Part shown: piece after piece, positions 20,210 to 28,703 of the stretch | How the letters are laid out: every line of letters starts with the position of its first letter | Numbering within the stretch: position 1 is the first letter of the stretch | DNA from: Erwinia_E haradaeae_F | GTDB lineage: Bacteria > Pseudomonadota > Gammaproteobacteria > Enterobacterales > Enterobacteriaceae | NCBI RefSeq assembly: GCF_900698855.1 | Contig: NZ_LR217698.1 | Span: forward strand, 806,001-870,000 | Length of the DNA stretch: 64,000 bases | Direction of reading: 5' to 3' | Notes under the pieces: generated by a model | Database searches by the model: none | The model's input: the letters and a program-made list of their open reading frames with translations, nothing else | Told to the model about the DNA's origin: nothing | Translations under genes and position numbers: made by a program

Positions 20210-22475
20210 TATATCAACTTAGTTATTAAAGGTCTAAAATACAATAGAAGATACAGAGCTATTGAGCTAATATAAGACTATTTCTTATCTCTCAACAAAG
20301 ATCATATAAAATTAGATATAATATCCAAAACATATATTAAACCTCATCTTTAATATTCATATAACTAAAAATTATTTATATAAAGACAGCTTGCTCATAT
20401 TTTTCTGATAAAAATTTTTACATCTCTAATCTATATTAATAGATGCTTATCATTATTTTATATCATATCCTCTTTTACTTGATAAACCACATAATACCAA
20501 AGTTTATCAATAACAATCACAAACAAGATATTCTTAAATACAACTTTAAAGAATATTATAAACATAATACTTGTGTATTATTATACTAATAATACCTAAA
20601 TACAAAAAATCGACTCAAGATCAAGAATTCATGACAAAGAACCTAAAAAAATTAAAAACTGTCTCGATTAAATAGAAACATATTTCATTGGCATAATGAA
20701 ACCAAAACTTAAATTATGAGCTAGTTTATTTTGGAACAGTGTGTTGTACTAATAAAATGAGTAATTATATGTATTTAGTTGTATTACAATATATCTTCAC
20801 GATAAAAAATCGTGCGCAACTCTAACCTTAAAGCCACTTATTTGCATTCAAGATATAAAATATCTATATGAAATTAATCTATCTAATCCTACTAACTCTC
20901 AGTCCTACTGATATCTCTTTTAAAGAGATATCACCTATTTACAAAACCAATCTAAAATAAAAAATTTTTTCTATCTAAAATAATATAAAAAATCTTTATA
21001 TAGAACATACAGGTAACTTGTGAAAACAAAATTAAATATAAGTACAATTTTTTAAAAATTCATGGTTTTATTTAAGGTAGACGGTAAGATAGATCCATTA
21101 ATGATTGTGGGATCTTAAATTAATAAAAAAAATAACGTCTATATATTAACATCTTATATGATGCATCCCTATACTAATATTTTAGTACTATAAAATTAGA
21201 TCACACATTATTCTTATTTATATTATAAATATATAATCAATTTATTTTCTCCATATTTTGTATTAGTGAACATACTAATACAAAAATAAATCAAATTCAT
21301 ATATACTATACTTTACATATACTATATAATCTTGATCTTTTTACTTCTGAAAAAGATCTATTATAAAAACACTCAAACAATCTTACTAAATTTAAATTAG
21401 AATCCCATAAATTCTAAAAAACTATACACTAATAATTCTTAATTCCAAATAATTTTTCTCTTGATTCTATGAATGACATCTGTAACTAATCTAAAAATGA
21501 AAAATATCATTCATTTTTAAATGATAGTTCTCTTTTCATAAATCCAAAAAAGGACGACATAAAACATTCAACTATGTTGTAAATCCACATTAAGTTTCAA
21601 TTACAAACACTACTATAGTCACATTAATAGACAAAGTATCGAGAACATACTCAAAGTATCTTTCTATTAAAATAGAATTTCTTTATTTAGTAAATAAAAG
21701 TTGTATTGTCACAATCTCAGTTTACACCCTTAAATTATATTAGGAAATACCCCATGCGCAATATTACATTTAAGATCCCTCATCTAAAAATCTCAAGATC
21801 AAGATATTGCACTCGTAATACTGCAAGTAGATATCAAGGATATCTTGATAGACAGTATCCTATACTCTAATAAAATATTTTAAAATAAAAATTGAGCAAC
21901 TATAAAATAATATATTATTTATTGTAATTTACATATCTGTTTAGTTATCCTTAATGTGCACAAAAACTAAAATTCATTATGAACAATACCTTTATAATAA
22001 AAAGACAAGTCAATATCCTATTCTGACGGGTACACCTATTTTATATATAAAAGTTTTAATAATATAAAATATATTATATTTTAGAACATTGATAATTCGT
22101 CTTCATAGTGCTATATACTATCACTCTTTCTCTATAGTAGTATAGTAATATGAATTTATTTAGATGTATACGATAGTACATCTTATTAAAGATATTAAAA
22201 TTAAAATAATTAATAATACAAATTATGTTATATAACATATAAATTAACTATAATTAGAAATTATATTTTATTAGATATAATATGCATTAACGATCATTTA
22301 TCACAGAAGAATAAATATGCTATTTATGAATATTATAATAAAACCATATCATATACTGTTATGATTTTAAGAAACACACATGATAAATTTAACTAAAAAA
22401 ATAATAATAACAAATAAATTAGACACGCTAAAAACCTAAAAAAAGAAAAAATAACCCATAACAGGAGAGAAACTT
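20210..22475. other. Largest spacer in the window, hisS to rpmF
   Basis: About 2.27 kb of AT-rich DNA with stops in all frames. yfgM-bamB-der (after hisS) and yceD (before rpmF) would be expected from enteric gene order; I recognised no remnant of them. The clearest structure is the 12-bp inverted repeat at 20909-20933. The strong Shine-Dalgarno of rpmF (AGGAGA) lies at 22463-22468. Confidence 0.5.
20909..20933. repeat. Perfect 12-bp inverted repeat in the hisS-rpmF gap
   Basis: TGATATCTCTTT (20909-20920) and AAAGAGATATCA (20922-20933) are exact complements around a single T. As RNA the innermost bases would open into a larger loop, leaving about 9-10 bp. It lies 700 bases past hisS. No U-tract follows and no gene abuts it. 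Confidence 0.4.
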
Positions 22476-22646
22476 ATGGCTGTACAAAAAAACAAACCAA
22501 CGCGATCTAAACGAGGGATGCGACGAGCGCATGACGCCTTAACCACAGTTACGCTCTCCATTGATAAACTATCTGGTGAACTGCATCGTCGTCATCATAT
22601 CACTTCAGATGGCTACTATCGAGGCCGAAAGGTCCTTTTCACTTAA
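22476..22646 (+). CDS. rpmF: 50S ribosomal protein L32
   Basis: A short gene of 56 codons. The product starts MAVQKNKPTRSKRGMRRAHD and ends HHITSDGYYRGRKVLFT, matching enterobacterial L32 along its whole length (E. coli 57). Residues 27-35 (LSIDKLSGE) fit the family apart from one missing residue. A strong AGGAGA Shine-Dalgarno lies 7 bases before the ATG. It is the first gene of the rpmF-plsX-fabH-fabD-fabG-acpP operon, an enteric arrangement that ties ribosome and membrane synthesis. yceD, normally just upstream, was not found. Confidence 0.97.
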   Translation: MAVQKNKPTRSKRGMRRAHDALTTVTLSIDKLSGELHRRHHITSDGYYRGRKVLFT

Positions 22647-22665
22647 ATTACCATCTACCATTATT

Positions 22666-23700
22666 TTGAAAAATCTGACTTTAGCAATAGATGTCATGGG
22701 CGGCGATATAGGAGCCCACATGACAGTCCCTGCATCAATTCAAGCGTTATCACTTAATCCATATTTACATATTATTCTAGTTGGTGATCCTGTCATTATT
22801 AAACCGCTATTACTTAATACAGATATTTTCTTACTATCTCGTCTAGAAATTATTGCTTCTCAATCAGTTATTTCTGACAATGCAAAACCCTCTGAATTTA
22901 TTCGATCTAGTCATGGAAGCTCTATGCGAATCACGTTAGAGCAAGTAAAAAACGGTAAAGCACATGCCTGTGTAAGCGCAGGTCATACTGGCGCTATTAT
23001 GGGATTGGCTAAGCTCTTATTGAAACCACTAGCTGGAGTAGATCGTCCAGCATTAATGACTATTCTACCAAACCAAAAAAAAAGCAAGACTGTAATGTTA
23101 GATGTAGGAGCCAATGTTATTGTAGAAAGCAAATTATTAGTACAATTTGCCATAATGGGATCTGTAATAGCTGAAGAGCTCTTAGCTGTCCAAAAACCTC
23201 GTGTTGCTTTGATTAATATCGGTCAAGAACCAATCAAAGGATTGAACTCTGTTCAAGATGCAGCATATATACTTAAATTATCTAAAGAAATTAATTTTAT
23301 TGGTTATATTGAAGGTCATGATCTCCTTTCTGACAAAACAGACGTGCTTGTTTGTGATGGTTTTGTAGGAAACATTATCTTAAAAACTATAGAGGGAATA
23401 GTAAGAATGTTTCTTTTACTAGTTCAATCCAACGGTCTAGAAAAAAAACCGAGCTATCACCAAAATCTACTAAAAAAATGGTTAGACGAAGATTTAATAC
23501 ATCAATTACATCATTTAAATCCTGACAAATACAACGGCGCTCTTCTTCTCGGATTGCAAGGCGTAGTAGTAAAAAGTCATGGTTCTGCGAATAATTTCGG
23601 ATTTATCGCAGCCATTCAACAAGCTGAGCAAATAGTACAACAAAGAGTTCTCGACAGGATTTCAATGTGCGTACAAGCTTTATTATCTAAGAGTGACTAA
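22666..23700 (+). CDS. plsX: Phosphate acyltransferase PlsX
   Basis: PlsX makes acyl-phosphate from acyl-ACP for the first acylation of glycerol-3-phosphate. Conserved blocks: LAIDVMGGDIGAH, SSHGSSMRITLEQVK, CVSAGHTGAIMGLAKLLL, LDVGANV, TDVLVCDGFVGNIILKT and NPDKYNGALLLGLQGVVVKSHG. No ATG lies near the conserved N-terminus. The frame is open further upstream but only by overlapping rpmF, so the start is probably the TTG at 22666 (reads (M)KNLTLAIDVMGGD), 20 bases after the rpmF stop. That gives 344 residues (E. coli 356). There is no good Shine-Dalgarno, suggesting coupling to rpmF translation. The start is the least certain part. Confidence 0.9.
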   Translation: MKNLTLAIDVMGGDIGAHMTVPASIQALSLNPYLHIILVGDPVIIKPLLLNTDIFLLSRLEIIASQSVISDNAKPSEFIRSSHGSSMRITLEQVKNGKAHACVSAGHTGAIMGLAKLLLKPLAGVDRPALMTILPNQKKSKTVMLDVGANVIVESKLLVQFAIMGSVIAEELLAVQKPRVALINIGQEPIKGLNSVQDAAYILKLSKEINFIGYIEGHDLLSDKTDVLVCDGFVGNIILKTIEGIVRMFLLLVQSNGLEKKPSYHQNLLKKWLDEDLIHQLHHLNPDKYNGALLLGLQGVVVKSHGSANNFGFIAAIQQAEQIVQQRVLDRISMCVQALLSKSD

Positions 23701-23706
23701 GCGCAC

Positions 23707-24660
23707 ATGTATACAAAAATTATCGGTACAGGCAGATACCTACCCGAACAGGTGCGAACAAATTCTGATTTGGAAAAAATGATAGACACATCAGACGAAT
23801 GGATTAAAACTCGTACTGGCATACAAGAGCGCCGGATTGCTCTACCTAATGAAACAGTAGCAACTATTGGTTTTCAGGCAGCTCAACGAGCGCTTGAAAT
23901 GTCCGGCATCGAACAAAATGAAATTAACTTAATTATTGTTGCTACTACATCTTCAAGTCATGCTTTTCCTAGCTCTGCCTGTATGATTCAAAAAATGTTA
24001 GAAATTCATGATGCTGCTTCTTTTGATTTATCAGCTGCCTGTTCAGGTTTTATCTACGCATTAAGCGTAGCAGATCAATATATTAAAAGCAATTTAGTCA
24101 AGTATGCACTAGTCATTGGTTCTGACATCTTGAGTCGTATGTTAAATCCTAACGATCGTAATACATTAATTCTCTTTGGCGATGGAGCAGGCGCTGTAGT
24201 ACTAGGTGCTAGAGAAGAACAAGGAATTATCTCTACTCACCTTCATTCAGACGGAAGATATGGTCATATACTAACATTGCCCAATCGAGATAACACTAAA
24301 CCAAATAACAATACTTATCTTAGTATGACAGGCAGTGAAGTATTTAAAGTTGCTATCAATAAACTAACAAATATTGTTAAAGAAACCTTAGAAGCCAATA
24401 ATCTTCAATGTTCTTCTATAGACTGGCTGATTCCACATCAAGCTAATCTACGCATTATTATTGCTACTGCCTGCAAGTTAGGTTTAGATATACATAAAGT
24501 TATCATTACTCTTGATCATCATGGAAATACCTCTGCAGCTTCCATTCCATTAGCTCTAGATGAGGCAGTCCGTGATAATCGCATTAAACATGGTCAATTA
24601 ATTTTATTAGAAGCCTTTGGTGCGGGACTCACTTGGGGGTCAGCACTAATTCGATTTTAA
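23707..24660 (+). CDS. fabH: 3-oxoacyl-ACP synthase III (KAS III)
   Basis: FabH starts fatty-acid synthesis by condensing acetyl-CoA with malonyl-ACP. The 317 residues equal E. coli FabH exactly, without visible indels. The catalytic triad is complete: Cys112 in SAACSGF, His244 in PHQANLR and Asn274 in GNTSAAS. The N-terminus MYTKIIGTGRYLPEQVRTN and the C-terminus GAGLTWGSALIRF are typical. It starts 6 bases after the plsX stop, with GCGCACATG upstream and no strong Shine-Dalgarno, so translational coupling is likely. Confidence 0.98.
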   Translation: MYTKIIGTGRYLPEQVRTNSDLEKMIDTSDEWIKTRTGIQERRIALPNETVATIGFQAAQRALEMSGIEQNEINLIIVATTSSSHAFPSSACMIQKMLEIHDAASFDLSAACSGFIYALSVADQYIKSNLVKYALVIGSDILSRMLNPNDRNTLILFGDGAGAVVLGAREEQGIISTHLHSDGRYGHILTLPNRDNTKPNNNTYLSMTGSEVFKVAINKLTNIVKETLEANNLQCSSIDWLIPHQANLRIIIATACKLGLDIHKVIITLDHHGNTSAASIPLALDEAVRDNRIKHGQLILLEAFGAGLTWGSALIRF

Positions 24661-24690
24661 TCATGATTGCATATTAAAAAGGAAATCAAA

Positions 24691-25639
24691 ATGAACAATA
24701 TTGCAATGGTCTTCCCAGGTCAAGGATCGCAAAAAATAGGAATGCTGGCTAACTTAGCTCAAGCTTATAATCTAGTAGAAAAAACCTTTTTAGAAGCCTC
24801 TAATGTACTTGGTTATGATTTATGGAAACTGGTACAAGAGGGACCATCAGTAAAATTAAATACAACATACCACACCCAACCAGCGATTTTGGCTGCATCT
24901 TTTTCAATTTTTAAAATTTGGAAAGAAAAAAGTAAAAAAATACCTTCATTATTAGCAGGACACAGCCTGGGTGAATACAGCGCATTAGTTTGTGCAGAAG
25001 TTCTTAACTTCTCTGACGCAATCACCCTAGTAGAACTTCGTGGAAAACTCATGCAAGAAGCTGTGCCCTGAAGGCATAGGCTCCATGCAAGTAATTATTG
25101 GACTAGATCCACAATCTATAATGAAAATCTGTCAAGAATCTTCACGTGACCAAATCGTATCACCAGTAAATTATAACTCACCAGATCAAATAGTTATTGC
25201 AGGTCATAAAGAAGCCGTTGATCGTGCTAGTTTAGCCTGCAAACATTCTGGAGCTAAACTTACATTACCCCTATCAGTTAGCGTACCCGCGCACTGCGCT
25301 TTGATGAAACCAGCAGCAGAAAAACTCAGTATTGCACTTGAAAAAATAGATTTTCATTCGCCAATTTTTCCAGTAATAAACAATGTTGACGTGGTCATTG
25401 AAACTAAACCGAATGCTATACGTAACGCCTTAATTCGTCAGCTAGATCACCCAATACAATGGATAGAAATTATAAAATTTATTAAAAAAAAAGGTATTAC
25501 CTGTTTACTGGAAATTGGACCAGGAAAAACTTTAACTGGCCTGAGTAAGCGTACTGAGCCTAGTTTGACGCTAACTGCAATAAATGATCAAGATAGCTTA
25601 GAAAAGGCGCTCGAAGTACAATACGAAGGAGGGAAATAA
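24691..25639 (+). CDS. fabD: Malonyl-CoA:ACP transacylase, interrupted by a +1 frameshift
   Basis: FabD loads malonyl groups onto ACP. The first part (ATG 24691, Shine-Dalgarno AAGGAA) runs 126 codons and has GQGSQ and the nucleophile Ser92 in AGHSLGEYSAL. It stops at TGA 25069-25071 after ...QEAVP. The protein resumes one frame over as EGIGSMQVIIGLD and continues to a stop at 25637-25639, including VPAHCALMKPAA (partner His), NNVDV and EIGPGKTLTGL. Skipping one base (join 24691-25068, 25070-25639) restores a 315-residue FabD (E. coli 309). The junction reads GTG CCC TGA A. It may be a sequencing error, a one-base insertion in the C run, a recent mutation, or a tolerated +1 shift at CCC-T. 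The downstream half shows no further decay. FabD is normally essential and no other copy is seen here. Confidence 0.9.
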
Positions 25640-25643
25640 TAAA

Positions 25644-26378
25644 ATGAACTTCAAAGGTAAAATTGCAATAGTAACCGGTGCTAGTCGAGGGATCGGTCGC
25701 GCTATAACAGAGAATCTAACAATACATGGTGCTACAGTATTAGGCACAGCTACAACCCAAAACGGTGCAGATGCCATTAGTAAATATTTAGGTTCTAATG
25801 GTAAAGGCTTCCTTCTAAACGTAAGCAACATAGATTCTATTGAACAAACATTAGATCACATTCACGGAGACTTCGGTGAAATAGATATATTAGTTAACAA
25901 TGCAGGCATTACACGTGATAAACTACTTATTCGAATGAAAGATGATGAATGGAATAAAGTAATTGACACTAATCTGACATCGATCTTTCGTTTATCTAAA
26001 GCCGTTTTACGAACTATGATCAAAAAAAGAAACGGTAGAATTATTAATATTGGATCTGTAATTGGCAGCACAGGAAATATAGGACAATCTAACTACTCAG
26101 CAACTAAAGCAGGTTTAATTGGATTGAGTAAATCTCTCGCGCGTGAAATAGCATCCCGTGGTATCACCGTAAATGTCGTAGCACCTGGATTTATTGAAAC
26201 TGACATGACACGGACTTTCAGCGCAAAAACACGAGAAGAAATTATGACAAAAATACCTATCGGTCGCCTTGGTCAAGTTCAAGACATTGCACAAGCTGTA
26301 ACATTTTTAGCCTCTGAGGCAGCCTCATACATTACTGGAGAAACACTTCATGTGAATGGTGGAATGCTCATGATATAA
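25644..26378 (+). CDS. fabG: 3-oxoacyl-ACP reductase
   Basis: FabG reduces beta-ketoacyl-ACP with NADPH. It is a short-chain dehydrogenase of 244 residues, identical in length to E. coli FabG. Seen: the Rossmann motif TGASRGIG at 11-18, NNAGITRD, the catalytic Ser in NIGSVIGSTGN, YSATKAG (YX3K), and the C-terminal ASYITGETLHVNGGMLM. A strong GGAGGG Shine-Dalgarno overlaps the end of fabD, whose stop lies 4 bases before the fabG ATG. acpP follows after a 120-base gap containing a conserved-looking leader. Confidence 0.98.
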   Translation: MNFKGKIAIVTGASRGIGRAITENLTIHGATVLGTATTQNGADAISKYLGSNGKGFLLNVSNIDSIEQTLDHIHGDFGEIDILVNNAGITRDKLLIRMKDDEWNKVIDTNLTSIFRLSKAVLRTMIKKRNGRIINIGSVIGSTGNIGQSNYSATKAGLIGLSKSLAREIASRGITVNVVAPGFIETDMTRTFSAKTREEIMTKIPIGRLGQVQDIAQAVTFLASEAASYITGETLHVNGGMLMI

Positions 26379-26451
26379 TCATTAAATAAACTGTATAAAT
26401 CATGGCATAACTCACTGGAATTTAGTTGCATCTTTTTCAACATTTTATAAA

Positions 26452-26485
26452 CTATAAAAACCATCGCGCAAGCGAGTTTTGATAG
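26452..26485 (+). promoter_or_regulatory. Structured leader hairpin just upstream of acpP
   Basis: CTATAAAAACCATCGC (26452-26467) pairs imperfectly with GCGAGTTTTGATAG (26472-26485) around a GCAA loop, a GNRA tetraloop on a TCGC/GCGA stem. It ends at the acpP Shine-Dalgarno (AGGAAA). From memory, E. coli has nearly the same sequence before acpP with a GAAA loop, so the stem and the loop class appear conserved. It may affect mRNA stability or translation of this highly expressed gene; the role is inferred. Confidence 0.6.
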
Positions 26486-26498
26486 GAAATTGAACTAT

Positions 26499-26729
26499 AT
26501 GAGCACTATCGAAGAACGTGTTAAAAAAATCATTAGCGAACAGCTTGGTGTTAAGCAAGAGGAGGTAGTCAACGTTGCTTCTTTTGTAGAAGATCTGGGT
26601 GCAGATTCTCTTGATACTGTTGAATTAGTGATGGCATTAGAAGAAGAGTTTGATACTGAAATCCCGGATGAAGCAGCTGAAAAAATAACTACTGTTCAAG
26701 CTGCTATTGATTACATTAATACGCACTAA
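26499..26729 (+). CDS. acpP: Acyl carrier protein
   Basis: AcpP carries growing acyl chains on phosphopantetheine. Starting at ATG 26499 (Shine-Dalgarno AGGAAA) the 76-residue product begins MSTIEERVKKIISEQLG and is nearly identical to E. coli AcpP, including the modification site GADSLDTVEL with Ser37 (counting Met1) and EEFDTEIPDEAAEKITTVQAAIDYIN. Only the last two residues are missing. It is the best conserved protein of the window. In E. coli fabF follows; here a hairpin and convergent deaD follow instead. Confidence 0.98.
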   Translation: MSTIEERVKKIISEQLGVKQEEVVNVASFVEDLGADSLDTVELVMALEEEFDTEIPDEAAEKITTVQAAIDYINTH

Positions 26730-26744
26730 GTATCAGTGATCAGT

Positions 26745-26773
26745 TTCAGGCGGATATGTTATAACCGCCTGAA
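26745..26773. terminator. Hairpin between convergent acpP and deaD
   Basis: TTCAGGCGG (26745-26753) pairs perfectly with CCGCCTGAA (26765-26773) across an 11-base AT loop. It is GC-rich in an AT-rich genome and lies 15 bases after the acpP stop and 34 bases after the deaD stop on the other strand, so it fits a shared bidirectional terminator. U-tracts are absent on both sides, so termination may be inefficient or the stem may protect 3' ends. Confidence 0.6.
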
Positions 26774-26807
26774 CTTCATAATGCTAATGTGTATAAAGTA
26801 AATTAAA

Positions 26808-28676
26808 CTATACATCATTCCGTCGAGAGACGGATCTAACACTATATTCACGCGGTGAACTTGTAGTACGACGGTTATCATCTCGATTAAAGCTACCTAA
26901 ACGTCGTTCATTTTTAGCTTCATTACTGAAGCGATTTCCTTCACTTGAATAAGAGGGGCTTAAACTACTATTACTATAACGACGTTCAACACTACGACGG
27001 ATATACGCATCACCTATTAACTTCATATTAATAGGCTTATTGAGAATCATCGTACGAGAAACATTCTGAATTAAAGTATTAGACATGCCTTTTGGCAACT
27101 CAATCGTTGCATATTTCGAAAATAATTTAATATTACCAATATAACGACTGTTAATTTCACCTTCATTAACAATGGCACCAACGATGTGACGTACCTCTAC
27201 TCCGTCATCGCGTCCTACTTCAATTCGATATAGGGCCATTATATCTCTAATCTCTTGCCGATATCTCCGAGATCGGTCTCCATCTTTTAGATCACGACCA
27301 GATCGATGATTCCGACGGTCTTCGCGATCTCTAGCTTCGCGGCGAAAACGATATATCGGATCTGAAGGTATTAAAAGAGGACGCTCACCTTGAGCAATTT
27401 TTAATAAAACTGCAGCTAAAATCTCAATATCTATTGAATCAGAAGGCTGTATTTTAGAAAGTAATGCTCGATACTCTTCTAAATCGCAACTTTCTAATTG
27501 CTTTTGAATTTTTTCAGAAAACTTTTCTAAACGACGCTGTCCAAGTAATGTAGTATTTGGCAATTCAACTTCTGGGATGCTCAGCTTCATATTACGCTCA
27601 ATATTGCGCAATAAACGACGCTCTCGATTCTCTACAAAAAGAAGAGCGCGACCAGCTCTGCCTGCTCGCCCAGTGCGACCAATACGATGAACATAAGATT
27701 CTACATCCATAGGAATGTCATAGTTAATAACTAAGCTTATTCGATCAACATCGAGACCGCGCGCGGCAACATCTGTAGCAATTAAAATATCTAGACGACC
27801 ATCTTTTAAACGCTCTAAAGTCTGTTCACGTAATGATTGATTCATATCACCATTAAGAGCAGCACTATTGTATCCGCTTTTCTCCAGTGATTCAGCTACC
27901 TCTAATGTAGCATTTTTTGTACGCACAAAAATAATAACCGCATCAAAATCTTCTACTTCCAAAAAACGAGTTAACGCATCTGTTTTTCGCCCATAAACAA
28001 TCCAATAACTTTGACTAATATCCGGACGTGTATTCACACTTGACTGAATACGTATCTCTTGAGGATTTTTCATAAAACGTTTAGTAATCCGACGAATTGC
28101 ATCTGGCATGGTTGCAGAGAATAAAGCTGTCTGATGATTATCCGGAATTTGCGCCATAATCGTTTCAACATCTTCTATAAACCCCATTCGAAGCATTTCA
28201 TCGGCTTCATCTAAAACTAACCCATGAAGTTTAGATAAATCCAGCGTACCACGTTTTAAATGATCGAGAAGACGACCGGGTGTACCAACAACAACCTGAG
28301 GTCCATGGCGCAAGGCTCGTAACTGAACATCATAACGCTGCCCCCCATAAAGAGCCACAACATTTAAGCCTCTCATATTTTTAGAAAACTCTGTAATTGC
28401 TTCCGAAACCTGCACTGCTAATTCACGAGTCGGGGCTAAAACCAAAATCTGTGGCGATTTGCTGGTTAAAATAATGTTTTGAATCAATGGTAATGCGAAA
28501 GCTGCGGTTTTTCCGCTTCCAGTTTGAGCCATTCCTAATACATCTCGACCAGCTAAAAGATGCGGAATACATTCGACCTGAATAGGAGATGGTCTAATAT
28601 AACCCATAGAATTGAGAGATTGAATTAAGGTCTCTTTTAAACCAAGAGACGAAAAAGTAGTTTGCATATCAGTCAT
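26808..28676 (-). CDS. deaD: ATP-dependent RNA helicase DeaD (CsdA)
   Basis: A DEAD-box helicase active in ribosome assembly and RNA turnover, especially in the cold. Motifs in order: AQTGSGKTAAF (I), PTRELAVQ (Ia), TPGRLLDHL (Ib), VLDEADEML (II), FSATMP (III), IIFVRTKNA (IV), ATDVAARGLDV (V) and YVHRIGRTGRAGRAG (VI). A basic Arg/Asp-rich linker and the C-terminal RNA-binding module (LYRIEVGRDDGVEVRHIVGAI) follow. The start at 28676 gives MTDMQTTFSSLGLKE, aligning with E. coli MAEFETTFADLGLK; the length is 622 (E. coli 629). An in-frame ATG at 28703 would add nine residues. The C-terminal Arg/Gly repeats of E. coli are largely eroded. nlpI, between pnp and deaD in E. coli, is missing. Confidence 0.96.
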   Translation of the reverse strand: MTDMQTTFSSLGLKETLIQSLNSMGYIRPSPIQVECIPHLLAGRDVLGMAQTGSGKTAAFALPLIQNIILTSKSPQILVLAPTRELAVQVSEAITEFSKNMRGLNVVALYGGQRYDVQLRALRHGPQVVVGTPGRLLDHLKRGTLDLSKLHGLVLDEADEMLRMGFIEDVETIMAQIPDNHQTALFSATMPDAIRRITKRFMKNPQEIRIQSSVNTRPDISQSYWIVYGRKTDALTRFLEVEDFDAVIIFVRTKNATLEVAESLEKSGYNSAALNGDMNQSLREQTLERLKDGRLDILIATDVAARGLDVDRISLVINYDIPMDVESYVHRIGRTGRAGRAGRALLFVENRERRLLRNIERNMKLSIPEVELPNTTLLGQRRLEKFSEKIQKQLESCDLEEYRALLSKIQPSDSIDIEILAAVLLKIAQGERPLLIPSDPIYRFRREARDREDRRNHRSGRDLKDGDRSRRYRQEIRDIMALYRIEVGRDDGVEVRHIVGAIVNEGEINSRYIGNIKLFSKYATIELPKGMSNTLIQNVSRTMILNKPINMKLIGDAYIRRSVERRYSNSSLSPSYSSEGNRFSNEAKNERRLGSFNRDDNRRTTSSPREYSVRSVSRRNDV

Positions 28677-28703
28677 GTAGTACATGTGCCTCTTAGATTG
28701 CAT

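Noticed and set aside
24667..24690. Longer fabD start at 24667
   Set aside because: Adds MHIKKEIK, which has no family counterpart and contains the Shine-Dalgarno (AAGGAA) of the ATG at 24691.
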